Of a DNA stretch of 64,000 nucleotides, positions 10,212 to 20,573 are shown one piece after another. The notes under the pieces were generated by a model that was not told where the DNA came from, did no database searches, and was given only the letters and a program-made list of their open reading frames with translations. The stretch is from Gracilaria domingensis (taxonomy: Eukaryota > Rhodophyta > Florideophyceae > Gracilariales > Gracilariaceae): assembly GCA_022539475.1 (NCBI GenBank), contig VCMS01000236.1, positions 23,468-87,467 on the forward strand, written 5' to 3'. The position numbers and the translations under genes were made by a program. How positions within the stretch are numbered: the first letter of the stretch is position 1; each line of letters starts with the position of its first letter.

Positions 10212-12722
10212 CTATCTGACAGTCACATCTTGACTACCCTTCTCTTGTGATATCTTCTTTGTATTCAAAAGCTTCGAATACTCTATAAGAAGAACCTCAA
10301 CATACATTTTGATTGCTTTTTGAGTCAGAAAGTTTGCAGCAAAGTCGTTAGCGTTTTTGACAATAGCCTGTGCTTCGGAGTCATGTTCTTGGGCCCATTT
10401 GATCTTTTCGGTTGTGTCCAGAAAGAAGAAATCTGTGGGTATGTAATGTGTAAACGGTTTCAGAAGCGGTTCCCAGAACTGGCCGCAAGGTGTCTCCTGC
10501 TTGATTATCGCCGAAGGACCAAATATTTGCTTGTTAAGCCGATCAGCCCAGAAGCAGTTTCCCTCGGCATACACAATATATTTAAACTGATGGTGATCAG
10601 CTTCGCTTAGAATCTTCATCTGATGCATTTCACCACCCCATCGTCCGCTAACCCCAACATCGAACAAATCTGGGTTTTCCGCAGATAAGAAATGGAGACG
10701 GCTTCTTCCAGATTCTTTGGCGTGTTTGTCCGCTTCTTCTTTCGTTTTATAAAACATGCTTGGGCGATTTCCACCGCGAAATACAGCCTTCGCTTGTTTC
10801 TCTGCCCATGGCGTTTTGTCATAGGACTTGTATTTCTCCATTTTAGCATCCCAACTTTTTAGTCCCCCCGGACAGGATCACCTTCCCACATTGGAAACGG
10901 TATGTTGTCCGAAAAGTTACAGGAGACAATGGTGAATGTCGGACTGCTCTCCTGATATACAGAACCTCTATAGGTATGTTCGGCATTAACAGTCTGAACA
11001 CAGTCATGAACAGCGACGATGAATTCTGTATCAGGAACGTTCCCTTCCTTGGCAATGTCGCTCAACAATCCCACCAGCTCTTGGATACGGGTCTTGTAGA
11101 AAGGTTTCGAATTCTTTGTCATCTCATATGGATCCAAAAGATAGAGTTCTGTATACAAAAGCTTTGTTAGAAGAAAACCGAAAGAGGCTGTATGTGTTCC
11201 AAAACGGGAAGTATTATACGTACTTTTCTCCACGAGTTGAAAGAGAATAGTCTGAATTCCTTTGTTGGACCCTGGTGGGCTTAGTGAGTATGTCTTCCGC
11301 CTTAGAATCTCAAAAAACGAACGTCTATCAATCCCGTCCCCAAACGGAGCAAGATATGCTTTCACAAGTTTTTGGTAGTAGGAACGAACTTTGGAATCAT
11401 CCAGTATTCCAGTGTCCGCTGGAACCTGTAGTTCTTCCATATTTCTATTCATCGGATGTGGTCCGGTATACGTGCTGTTCACAGTGAAGGGCTTGTTCAG
11501 AGCCTCAGATTTCTTCTTTCCTTTCTTCTTTTTCTTCTTCTTGCTTTTCTTTTTTCCCTTGCCCTCACTTGATGACTTCACGGAGTGCTCTGCACCATCT
11601 TTTGATGAAGACACGGACTCTTTTTTATTTTCAGTAGTGGTTGCGGACGATATCTGTGCTTGTTCCCCCTGATTTGGAGTGGATTCAGAGTTGGTTTTGT
11701 CCTCCGATGTCTCATTCTTCCGAGGATCGTGCTTTACAGATGAACCAGAAGCCTCAGATCCTTCAGAGGCGCTTTCAAGTTTGGAACCAGCTTTATTGGC
11801 TCCATTCTCATCTGTAACGGCTGTAGGTGATGTCTTTGATTCTGTAGTTCCTGGAGAATTACTGCTTTTCTTCTTTTTCTTTTTCTTCTTCTTCTTCCCT
11901 TTCTTCTTCTTCCCTTTCTTCTTCTTTCCTTTCTTAGCTGCACTGTTGCCTTTCTGTTCTGTCTGTTCTTTCGACGGAGCATCCTGATCACTTGAAGCGG
12001 AAAGTGGGGAGGCTGCTTGTTCCATTTTACCTTGTGGAGATGTTTCATTCCTTCTCCCTTGCTCTGGTGTCTTCGCTGATTCCGTTGCCTCTTTATTGCC
12101 CTCAGTTTCAAGACTATTTCCATGCTCGTCAAATGATCCAGTGAGACCGATGGCCCCAGGAAGGAGATTTGAGCTCCTTTTCTCTTCCACATCTCCTTCG
12201 AGATTTTCAAATTTCTTCCCTTCGCTTGCTATAGCTCCGGGTAACTGAATCTGAACAGTTACGTTTTCCTGATTTGGAATATGTGGATTTGTTGGGATGG
12301 CCACTCGCATTATTTCGATCACTTTTTTCTGTGACTGAGGCTTTGGTCTCGATGCTGCGACGTCCCAGAAGGTTGAAATATACACAAGAATGAATAAGCT
12401 GAATAAGATCTGATTTCACCGTAAATGAAGATAAACGGAAGTCTCGTGTCAGTTTCTTATACGTCATGGCGACAAAAGAACATTTTGATACACAAGCACT
12501 TACGTATCCCCGGTTGTGGATAACAAAAATTATCGCTGTTCGGATGTAATGGCTCCATATGATGAGAAAGGACTCTTGCATGCTATTTGATTCTTTTACG
12601 GTCTTTGTCCCTTTCTTGGGTCTGTGAGATGAGCTCTTCTTCACATATGCCTGTCTTGAATTCCTAGACGAAGATTTATGATGTATCCTCATGACCAAGA
12701 GTAAGAAATAGGAATGGCACAC
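10212..12722 (-). CDS. GT90 (CAP10-like) glycosyltransferase with Lys-rich stem, one frameshift
   Basis: The C-terminal 210 residues (10841-10212) carry the GT90/CAP10 signature: 'AVFRGGNRPSMF', 'PDLFDVGVSG', 'FKYIVYAEGNCFWADRL', 'FTHYIPTDFFFLD' and 'EAQAIVKNANDFAANFL'. GT90 enzymes transfer Glc/Xyl from UDP-sugars in the ER or Golgi. The upstream 508-residue frame (12385-10859) has long Ser/Glu and poly-Lys low-complexity stretches, then conserved-looking sequence ending 'NIPFPMWEGDPVRG'. The two frames join as 'GDPVRGGLKSWDAKMEKY' if the G6 run at 10864-10869 had one more base. A likely first exon, complement(12504..12722), ends at GTAAGT. Together with 'ILFSLFILVYISTFW' after a 94-nt intron it would make a type II membrane anchor. 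The domain call is firm. The frameshift may be a homopolymer error. Confidence 0.75.
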
Positions 12723-14068
12723 GCCGAACTTTCAGCCAACGTGATGGGCCTTCAGTTGACAACTCGAGAACTCCGCGTTCTTCAAGAGAGAGGGTTGCTT
12801 CTAGATGTAGATATAAACTTACTTTTGCCTCGTAATTGGGGGCAGATGACGATGAATGAGAGCGAGGGAGAACTCTGCGTTGTTTGAGCTACCCAAAACT
12901 TTTAGGCAAAGCATTCCATGATTCCATAAAACACGACGCAAATGGATAGCTGCCGTTCTTCTTTTTCCTCATCATCCAACGTCTGCAAAAAACTCTTCGA
13001 TATTCAGAACCTGTCCACAAACCTTTTAATTCGAAGACACAATATGAATTAAAATCGCACAAGATATCCAGACGAAACGCTGCGTATTCCCATTTTCCTT
13101 TACAGGGTATCTGCAATTATTGAGTGAATCATTTCTACATTTGGTCTTCACGGCGTCTGGAGTCTAGACTCTGGACTCATGAATACGACGGAAAACCAAA
13201 GTGCGGGCCTCTCCCGGAGTCGCCATTCTCATAGACAGGTAGATGATTAATGCTTCCACAGAGTGAGAACCGCTGGATCGAAAAAGTCATGATCATCACG
13301 ATGATGGGTGTTCGTTCGTAATTTCGTAATACTGCGCTTGCCTAATTTGAGGATTCCGCCCAACGAACGTATTGCTCGAAGGAACCTTAGGTTCCGGGCC
13401 CAGAAGCATGTACTGCACGAAAGTACGACGGTAGCCCTTACCGTCCACCCCCCGATGGTACCAAAAGTACGTGCAAGAGTACTATGCCTTCGGTACCATC
13501 GTACAGGACATTCTCCGCCAGTCGAGTGAAGAGAATCGATTCGCATTACATGAACGGTTGTGAGTGTTCTGGTGGGTAATGTAGTAAAGGGTTGGCCCTC
13601 GTCAATGATCCTCATGGACAGAGGTATTTGCATTCATCCACAGAAGGACAGCCTTGGAAATCTCATGTAACATGCAGATTGTGACCGAAGATTGTCCGTT
13701 TGCATCATGTCCGCAATGCGGTAGGCGAGAGTCTCTCGCCGCGAGACGATACATGTGTATGACACAGTGTGCCACTGCCGTTTTGAGCTTTATTGTAAAC
13801 GTTCCTCGGACAGTGTCAGATCCGCTCATGTTTAATGCAGCTTCATATATGTGGACGATGCATAAGTACAAGTATTTCCCATCCGGAACCTTTCCTGGAT
13901 GGACGGACATTCAGATAGAGCTGAAAACAAAAAATCGCTGACACCAGCTAGGCGCTTGTTTGGACACGTGAGGATAAAGCTCTTGCACCCCAACTCATCA
14001 TTTGAACCCGGCGCAGCAAGGTATGTCTCACTCAGTCAAAACTTGGAAGCAAGTTTAAGCCCAGAACA
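12723..14068. other. Intergenic region without recognised genes
   Basis: None of the ORFs in this 1.35 kb shows family motifs. A 10-bp inverted repeat 'CGATGGTACC' is at 13453-13462 and 13492-13501. The region must contain the promoters of the divergent GT90 and armadillo genes. Confidence 0.45.
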
Positions 14069-15874
14069 ATGTCTACGGAAGACACATCGCCCAAAACAAT
14101 ACAAGATGTCAATGAAGCGAAGCCAGAAAGAAACGTCCTAGAAGCTCCAAAGGCAGTCAAGAACAAAGACGATGAAGGGGACGAGAAGAGAGCACGCTTA
14201 GTGAAGGAAGCGAAGAAGACAGTTGCAGAGCTTCTTAATGCAATCGAGAAGGATAGGGCGGCAACGCCTGGTGATCATGGATACGCGTTTTCTCAAAACC
14301 CTTTAAAGGTCTTTTCATCAGCCGACGTCGTTACTGTTGATAAATTTGTTGCGTCTGGCGGAATTCGTTCTATATCTATGGCAATGAAGAAGCACTCGGC
14401 ATGTAGTGCCGTGGTGAGCTCTGCTAGCAGGACCCTGGTTACGCTAATGTTCTATGATCCCTCCGTCACAGAAAGTGCGATAAAGGCAGGCTTTATTGAA
14501 AGTTTAATCATCGTCCTCTTCGCCCAAGCAGATGCTGGGAGTGAGGACGCCAAAGTTTCCTCATTGAAAGCATTGCGTGGTTTCACTCAAGATGAAGAGA
14601 GAAGAAAGGAGATATTTGAGGGAAAAGGACTTGAAGCAATTATTGCTACCATGAACAAAAGCACCGATAACCCTAGGGTTCTGTCTCATGCTGCACTACT
14701 TCTTTCTAACTTAGCTTTCGGTAACTCACAAATCAAAGACGCAACTGGAGCAATGGGCGGAATAACTGCCATCTGCAATGGAATGCTGACACACCTGAAC
14801 CATCAAGGGATGCAGGCACGTGGTTCGCTTGCTCTTCGTAACCTGTCCTACAACTCGGAGTTGAATCACAAAATCTCAGGGGAGAACGGGGCCGCCGAAG
14901 CATTGATCAAAACGATTGAAGCATACCCTAACGACCGAGAAGTTGTTCACCAATCGTGCGTCGCTTTAGTGAACTTGTCCAACATAAACGAAGAAAACAG
15001 AAGAAGAATCACACGAGCGAAGGGGGCTCCACTTCTTGTCAAAATGATGCAAATGCACCCCGAGTCCATGACTGTGAACGACGACTGTGTTTCAATCATT
15101 CGAAACATTTCTGTTGGAAACATCGAAGGTCAGTTTGAAGTCGGAAATTGTGGCGGAGTCGCTTTAGTGTGTCAAGTAATGAGAAAGTTCGAGAAACGGG
15201 GTCAGCTGGCAGGGAAAGCATGTGCTGCTATTCGATATCTTTCCTTTCTCGCCGAGAATCGAGATCGAGTGTGTGCGGAAGGGGGAATTGAAGCAATTGT
15301 AAACATTCTCAAATCGCATATCGCTGACCCAAAACTTGTGGAGCACGCCTTACTGGCCATTGGAAATGCCACTTTCGAACATGATGAGAACAAGACTAAG
15401 ATCGGACGATGCGGGGGGATCGTAGAAATCATCAAAGTCCTTGAGCAATATCGTTTGAATGCAGGCATTCAAGAGCACGGGTGCAGGGTTCTTCGGAACT
15501 TGGCCGACAATTGCGAGTTCAACAGTGCTCTCGCAGCAGAGAATGGTGCGATATATGGAGGAACTTTAGCTTTGATGGGATTTCCGGAAAACGCCTCTGT
15601 CCAAGAGCAAGCATGTGCAATGCTACTGAACATCACATTCAATGCTTCGAACTTGGAAAAAGTGGCGCAGGGAGATGTGACGAGGCTTGCTGAGAAGGCC
15701 CTGGCTATGCACCCAAAGCATCGTGGTGTGCAGTTGCAAGCTGGAAGCCTTTTGGATCGCCTAGAAGATTACCAGGAAGGAAATTTTGGCTCTGATTCTA
15801 GACGCACTTCAGAGCATAATACAGGTCGTTCCGGCTTTCTTGGATTCGGACGACTTCGTAGCAGACATAAGTAA
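14069..15874 (+). CDS. Armadillo-repeat protein
   Basis: The 601-residue intronless ORF has a charged N-terminus (about 70 residues rich in Glu and Lys). From about residue 90 to 580 it has tandem armadillo repeats of about 42 residues, each with hydrophobic helices and recurring 'ALLLSNLAF', 'LALRNLSYN', 'VALVNLSN' and 'ALLAIGNATF' third helices preceded by 'GGI' turns. The C-terminus is Ser/Arg-rich ('GFLGFGRLRSRHK'). Armadillo solenoids bind extended peptides and act as scaffolds. The even repeats with 'GGI..I...M' recall the ARMC6/Vac8-like class, but no specific partner can be named. No transmembrane segment or signal peptide is visible. The start ATG is the first in frame and is followed by a plausible acidic leader. 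Confidence 0.85.
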   Translation: MSTEDTSPKTIQDVNEAKPERNVLEAPKAVKNKDDEGDEKRARLVKEAKKTVAELLNAIEKDRAATPGDHGYAFSQNPLKVFSSADVVTVDKFVASGGIRSISMAMKKHSACSAVVSSASRTLVTLMFYDPSVTESAIKAGFIESLIIVLFAQADAGSEDAKVSSLKALRGFTQDEERRKEIFEGKGLEAIIATMNKSTDNPRVLSHAALLLSNLAFGNSQIKDATGAMGGITAICNGMLTHLNHQGMQARGSLALRNLSYNSELNHKISGENGAAEALIKTIEAYPNDREVVHQSCVALVNLSNINEENRRRITRAKGAPLLVKMMQMHPESMTVNDDCVSIIRNISVGNIEGQFEVGNCGGVALVCQVMRKFEKRGQLAGKACAAIRYLSFLAENRDRVCAEGGIEAIVNILKSHIADPKLVEHALLAIGNATFEHDENKTKIGRCGGIVEIIKVLEQYRLNAGIQEHGCRVLRNLADNCEFNSALAAENGAIYGGTLALMGFPENASVQEQACAMLLNITFNASNLEKVAQGDVTRLAEKALAMHPKHRGVQLQAGSLLDRLEDYQEGNFGSDSRRTSEHNTGRSGFLGFGRLRSRHK

Positions 15875-16044
15875 CTTCATTGGTAACCGAGAATGTGTTT
15901 CATGGACCACTCAATATGGCCGTCTAATCCATCTGTAGTACTGTAAAATCAAAGTGCTAAATTGTCTTCTCTTCTTCTTCACTAAGGTACAAGGTTCCCT
16001 ATTCCGAATCTGACTACTACCTATCCATTGATAATTCTCTCGCT

Positions 16045-16148
16045 TCAGGATGGTCTAGGCTTTGTATTCAACACATGTAACATTTCTCCATATTGGAACA
16101 CGTGGTAGGCGGCAATTGCACTGATGAAGAAGAGAGTGACGTACGCGC
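16045..16148 (-). CDS. Possible last exon of a small membrane protein
   Basis: On the reverse strand a pyrimidine tract and 'tctcacag' acceptor end at 16149. The following 104 nt encode 34 codons to a TGA: 'AYVTLFFISAIAAYHVFQYG', then a short polar tail 'TKPRPS'. That is one credible transmembrane helix. A donor-like 'gtaaga' lies about 90 nt upstream (near 16240), but no convincing first exon with an ATG was found. It may be a small organellar or ER membrane subunit, or chance. Confidence 0.3.
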
Positions 16149-16341
16149 CTGTGAGAAAGAAGAAGAGAATGTAAGATGAATATTTTGCACGGTGACGTTG
16201 AATGGAAGAACACGAAAGTTTGTATTTTAATTCTTACTTAAAGCCTTTGGGATGGTAATTCAAAATTCAAACAATAACAGTGGGACTGCCAAGCCAATCC
16301 TTCAAAAATTCAAATCCTAGCTGTGACATCTCGGCGGACCG

Positions 16342-17964
16342 ATGCTGGAACAATCGAGCCATACCCTCGCCTTGTACAAGAAAGTTCTTCTACACGTAAA
16401 TAGCGAGCAGGTATTGTCGGAACCTCATCTTCATACTCGGGACTCGCTCTCTGTCGCAAAACTCATGGCCCCCAAGCAGATTTTTCAAGATGACAAAGCC
16501 CTTGACAAACTACTGGACAACTTGCTGCACACCGCTCAGGGCAACAACATCGGCATGTCTACTACGCTAGGCTCTTATTCTGAGAATCAAATATCTGAAC
16601 CGAACATAAGTGAAAAACTCGCAATAGCAAATGGACTTCTTCAAGAGAACAATATTTGTTCAGGACTGCCAAGCCTCCAGGGCGATGGTAGCAATGCCAG
16701 CGATGTTCTTTCGTATACCTTGACCGCAATCATTCACCTCTGCAAATGCTGCAAAGCCAATTCCAATCTGCGAAACGAAGCTGAACGCTCGGTTCATGCT
16801 GCAAACGAGGAGCTCCTCCGGGTTAAGAGACTAAACGAAGTTAAGAAAGAAAAAATCTCTCGACTGGAAACGAAGATTGCGACAATGAAGAAACAAGCAA
16901 CTGATGCTGAAAAAGAGAAGAAACGGATTGTTGCTGGCCTAACAACGGAGTGTAATGAACTAAAAATCAAGTGCGCAAGGTCAACATATCGTGTCAATCA
17001 CTTGTCCCTGGATGTCAAGAAGCGAGAACGGGAGTACAGTCTCCTGCAACAAAAGGTGCAAACCTTGATGACCAACACCAAGCGATTGAGTATTGAGCCC
17101 CAAATTGTTGCCATCGTCGCAAATAATGCAACCAAAGCCCCATGTATAAGCCGAGAGGAATCTCTCGAACGAGAAGAACGGGAGTATCAAGATTTAGTAG
17201 CCTTATCGGAGGACCAATGCGTGAATGAAGTTATCGCTGAGAATAGAGCTCTCCGAGATCTACTTCTAGCAGTGCAAGAAGAACTCGATGACTTGCTTAT
17301 CTCTAATCCGAATACGCGCGACTACTCAAAAACACCAGCAAGGCTTCCGACGAATGAGCATAGCCCAGTGGATAGTCAAAAGGCTGTGGGACTGAAATCC
17401 GATGGACTTCCATATCCTGAAGAAGAATCACTTGCGACAGAGAGTACCTCTAATGACACACAAAACGCCTCTCCCCTTCAAGAAGATTTGCAGTTATCAC
17501 TACAACCGAGTAGACAAAGCTCCGCAGAAATAAGAGACCAGGAACATGAACACGCGGAAGGGACACTCGAGGAGACAACGATGAACGAAGCATTTGAACA
17601 TTGTGACGGGGAAACCCCGAAAACTCCAGCTAACCTAAAGTACGACTCAGAATTCAATGAAGCTGGCGGGCAGAGAAGAAGTGAGGGAAATGATTCACAT
17701 CAGGCATCATGTCAAGAGGAGGAGTTCAAGAGTCCTGCGAGCAAGGCAGACGCTGAAGTAGGAACTCCGATCACGGGTAGTTCTGATCGAAATGTGATGA
17801 GCCTCAACAACTTAACTCCTGCACTTAGTACAGAACAAATGAATCTACCATTCGATATGATACGCGAAAACCTTGAGCGCAGTCTAGACCAGAAGTTTGA
17901 ACTCTTACGACTTGCCATGCAAGAAGTTGGAAGAACTGGGTCCCCGAATGCCACGAAGGCTTGA
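16342..17964 (+). CDS. Coiled-coil protein, ADIP (SSX2IP/Msd1)-like central region
   Basis: The intronless ORF encodes 540 residues. A helical N-terminus contains 'LSYTLTAIIHLCKCCKANSN'. A coiled coil runs over about residues 145-240, ending 'VKKREREYSLLQQKVQTLMT'. That 'K-K-E-R-E...LQ-Q-K-V' ending, after a long Lys/Glu coil, resembles the ADIP domain of SSX2IP/Msd1 proteins that anchor microtubules. The match is by eye only. The second half (about 300-480) is acidic and Ser/Thr-rich low complexity with several Ser/Thr-Pro sites ('GETPKTPANL', 'EEFKSPASK'). A final amphipathic helix ('FDMIRENLERSLDQKFELLR') closes the protein. The start could also be the in-frame Met of 'LMAPKQIF' (about residue 42). 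Function is uncertain. Confidence 0.65.
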   Translation: MLEQSSHTLALYKKVLLHVNSEQVLSEPHLHTRDSLSVAKLMAPKQIFQDDKALDKLLDNLLHTAQGNNIGMSTTLGSYSENQISEPNISEKLAIANGLLQENNICSGLPSLQGDGSNASDVLSYTLTAIIHLCKCCKANSNLRNEAERSVHAANEELLRVKRLNEVKKEKISRLETKIATMKKQATDAEKEKKRIVAGLTTECNELKIKCARSTYRVNHLSLDVKKREREYSLLQQKVQTLMTNTKRLSIEPQIVAIVANNATKAPCISREESLEREEREYQDLVALSEDQCVNEVIAENRALRDLLLAVQEELDDLLISNPNTRDYSKTPARLPTNEHSPVDSQKAVGLKSDGLPYPEEESLATESTSNDTQNASPLQEDLQLSLQPSRQSSAEIRDQEHEHAEGTLEETTMNEAFEHCDGETPKTPANLKYDSEFNEAGGQRRSEGNDSHQASCQEEEFKSPASKADAEVGTPITGSSDRNVMSLNNLTPALSTEQMNLPFDMIRENLERSLDQKFELLRLAMQEVGRTGSPNATKA

Positions 17965-17975
17965 TTTCAGACCAA

Positions 17976-18827
17976 TCATGTATCCAGCTCGAGACTGATT
18001 ATCGTTCCTTCTAGAATCGACCTTATTCTAATCGGTTTAAATCCGGCAATAACTGCCATATCCACAACCCTCTGGTTGGAGTAACACCCTTTGGACAGAA
18101 CTGCGTTGGGTCTTGCGATGAGATCTTGGTATGCTGCAACGATGCGATTTGTGCTCACAGAATGTTCCAGGAGAAGGACTCGCCCGCCAGGTTTCACAAG
18201 TCGTCGCATTTCTTCCAATACTTCCATCGGGCTTTCATAAACACACAAACAAAAAGTATCCACAATCGTATCGAAGGAAGAGTCCGGGAAGTCAATCATA
18301 TCCGCTGAAGCTCTTGACAGAGTGACTGGAATTTCATAACGCTTTGACCTTTGAAGTGCTTTTGCCAGCATCGCAGAACTCAAGTCTATCCCAGTGATAG
18401 ATACAACTTTCTTGGAGTCATAATAAGGAATATTGACGCCTGTGCCGATGCCGGTCTCTAGGACGCGACCAGTCGCGCGAGAAAGAAGTTCAGAGCGCAA
18501 ATCCGTGAATCCAAGAAGGTTTGTTAGATAATTGGATCCGTCTAGCTCGTCGTACGTCTCTGCAAAATCGTCATAATCTGGCTGCTCAGAATATCCTAAA
18601 AGAGGGCTTGGGAGACAGAATGTACCAAGTAAGACCTGACGTCGAGTCAGGGAGCATTGAAATAGTTTTCGCTGAGTGTTTCCGGTTGCTGCCTGTCGTA
18701 CCCTCAGACACGGCTTTCTAAGACGTGAAGAAAAATGAGGGTAAGTTAGAAAAAGAGGTGTTCTCTTGCATGACATTGATTGGGTCATTAATGTTCCGAA
18801 GGTGTTTCTTGTATTCAGTAAACACAA
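17976..18827 (-). CDS. Class I SAM-dependent methyltransferase with N-terminal targeting sequence
   Basis: The 283-residue protein contains the SAM-binding motif I 'RVLETGIGTGVNIPYY' (about 121-136), the acidic loop 'ITGIDLSSAMLAKA', motif II/III 'FDTIVDTFCLCVYESPMEVL' and post-motif III 'LVKPGGRVLLLEHS'. The ending 'GCYSNQRVVDMAVIAGFKP' resembles METTL7/OMS1-type Methyltransf_11 proteins. The first about 80 residues are Ser/Arg/Thr-rich with few acids, then 'TRRQVLLGTFCLPSPLLGYS'. This twin-Arg plus hydrophobic stretch resembles a bipartite plastid/thylakoid-lumen presequence, although a membrane anchor is also possible. The gene is convergent with the coiled-coil gene, stop to stop in 11 bp. 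The substrate cannot be told. Confidence 0.8.
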   Translation of the reverse strand: MCLLNTRNTFGTLMTQSMSCKRTPLFLTYPHFSSRLRKPCLRVRQAATGNTQRKLFQCSLTRRQVLLGTFCLPSPLLGYSEQPDYDDFAETYDELDGSNYLTNLLGFTDLRSELLSRATGRVLETGIGTGVNIPYYDSKKVVSITGIDLSSAMLAKALQRSKRYEIPVTLSRASADMIDFPDSSFDTIVDTFCLCVYESPMEVLEEMRRLVKPGGRVLLLEHSVSTNRIVAAYQDLIARPNAVLSKGCYSNQRVVDMAVIAGFKPIRIRSILEGTIISLELDT

Positions 18828-19505
18828 ACTCCTTGCCCAATTCGAACCACAAGTTTGCGGGTGTACTAGGCTTCTAGCCCAGTCTCGAAAGACTAGGACT
18901 TGAAAGATTTGTATCGACGAACGAAACTGACAACTGGGCTCTGACTAATTGACTTGGGCGACGCGGAGGGCTTGAGCTGAGCTCAAATCTATTCGGGAGT
19001 CTCATGATCAGAATGGGGAGTTCTCAAAAATAAGTCATTTCAACAAAAATGCTCTCAGTCATGCCTTCAAATGACCTTCGTTTTACAGGATGCAGTCTGG
19101 CTTCAAACTAAGGTCAAAGTTTGTCTTTCTCATCCACGACTCGTGGACGAGAAATGGCTACGACGGCAGCGTTGGTACGTGAGTCACAGTCAAGAGGAAC
19201 CCACAATTGCCCCAAAAGACCGTGATGGGTTTTCAGAGCAAGGTGACTCCCCATGCAGAACACAAGCATAGACATCATAAGCTGGTGAAGGAAGAATGAT
19301 TGCAATACAGAATATGCGAACATGAGAGCATTGAGAGAACGAGGATTTGCCCCAGACGGAGGCCGATGCTTAAATGTACACAGATAGCCTGACGCTGACA
19401 AAAAACATGAAACGAAATCTTGCATATTCCCCGAGACTTACGATTCAGCGCACATGACAAGCACTGCTGAACGTGAGACAAATGAGTAAAACGAGCCCCT
19501 TTGGC
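18828..19505. other. Intergenic spacer
   Basis: This 0.68-kb spacer separates two reverse-strand genes. The short ORFs on both strands lack motifs. It should carry the methyltransferase promoter and the 3' end of the upstream pseudouridine synthase gene. Confidence 0.45.
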
Positions 19506-20573
19506 TCAATCGACAACCTCGCCAAGAGCATATTTCACAAGGTTCAACTCCTCTCTGTTTAGAAACGCTGATTCTCCTGGTGCATTCAACCCATCCAAAG
19601 TTAAGCCCATGAATTCAACCCTGTGAATCATTGTAACCGTGTACCCTAGAGCACCGAGCATCTTCCGAATTTGTCTATTTCGCCCCTGTTGTAACGTCAC
19701 CACCAATTCGTTGTGTTTCCTCCTAACCTTACACGGCAATGTCCTAGAAACCCGTCTCGAGCTCTTGCTTCCACTTCTTCTAGAATCTGTTGTAATCACC
19801 ACGCCTTCCCGTAGCTTCATAAGATCTTCATCCCGCACCATACGATCCGTAGAAACCTCATAAGTTTTCGAACATACTTGTGATGCGCCCAAAACTGCAT
19901 TCGGAAGACGACCATCAGATGTGAGTAGAATCAAACCCGTGGAAGATTCATCCAAACGCCCTACTGGGAAAAGCCTATCTGAAATGCCAGGAAGCTTTAC
20001 TTCTTGAATGATGTTGTTTTGAAATGACTCATCGGTTGTGCACAGAACGTCAGAGCGCTTCCAATGCTTAACGTAGTGAAAACTTTCTGTGATTTTCTTC
20101 ATTGTAAGACGTTCCCAATCCATTGGTTCCCCGTCCAATGTGACCAGATCTCCTGAAAATACTCGAGTTCCTGGTACTGCCAACTTTCCGTTAACTTGCA
20201 CGCGATTCTTCTGAATAAACTCATCAGACTGCCTTCTGGACGCAAAGCTGGTGAAGCACTTGTTTATGCGAATCCCTTCTGATCTCAATTCCCGAGAAGC
20301 TTCCTGGTTTCCGAAGACATTCGAATAACTTAATCTTTGCTGTGCCAATGAGCTTCTACCGGTGTAAGCTGTTTGGAGCTGCGACTTTCCAAGTTCGGGA
20401 CAAGCAATACATCTACCAAAAAAGCCGTTGGAACGAAGCCGTACCGGCGCACCGTGTGCCCATGCCAAATTCATGTTCTTCTCTGAATGACCTAATCTAA
20501 GCGCCCAAACGGGAGAAACCTTTGATTCACAACGTCTCTTGAAGGTAGGTTCTGACCTTAATGCACCTAACAC
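19506..20573 (-). CDS. RsuA/RluB-type pseudouridine synthase, probably organellar
   Basis: The 355-residue intronless ORF has a basic, acid-poor N-terminus of about 95 residues, consistent with a plastid or mitochondrial presequence. An S4 RNA-binding domain follows ('IRINKCFTSFASRRQSDEFI', 'VQVNGKLAVPGTRV'). The RsuA/RluB/E/F catalytic domain has the invariant Asp at about 208 in 'FPVGRLDESSTGLILLTSDG', the Tyr block 'SKTYEVS' and the C-terminal signature 'LQQGRNRQIRKMLGALGYTV'. These enzymes isomerise specific uridines in small or large bacterial-type rRNA, so the expected site is organelle ribosomes. The C-terminal 'V.LHR..F..L.L.GL..G' analogue is intact. Confidence 0.92.
   Translation of the reverse strand: MLGALRSEPTFKRRCESKVSPVWALRLGHSEKNMNLAWAHGAPVRLRSNGFFGRCIACPELGKSQLQTAYTGRSSLAQQRLSYSNVFGNQEASRELRSEGIRINKCFTSFASRRQSDEFIQKNRVQVNGKLAVPGTRVFSGDLVTLDGEPMDWERLTMKKITESFHYVKHWKRSDVLCTTDESFQNNIIQEVKLPGISDRLFPVGRLDESSTGLILLTSDGRLPNAVLGASQVCSKTYEVSTDRMVRDEDLMKLREGVVITTDSRRSGSKSSRRVSRTLPCKVRRKHNELVVTLQQGRNRQIRKMLGALGYTVTMIHRVEFMGLTLDGLNAPGESAFLNREELNLVKYALGEVVD

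Noticed and set aside
11391-11987. + strand ORFs with long Phe runs
   Set aside because: Antisense shadow of the poly-Lys stem of the GT90 gene.
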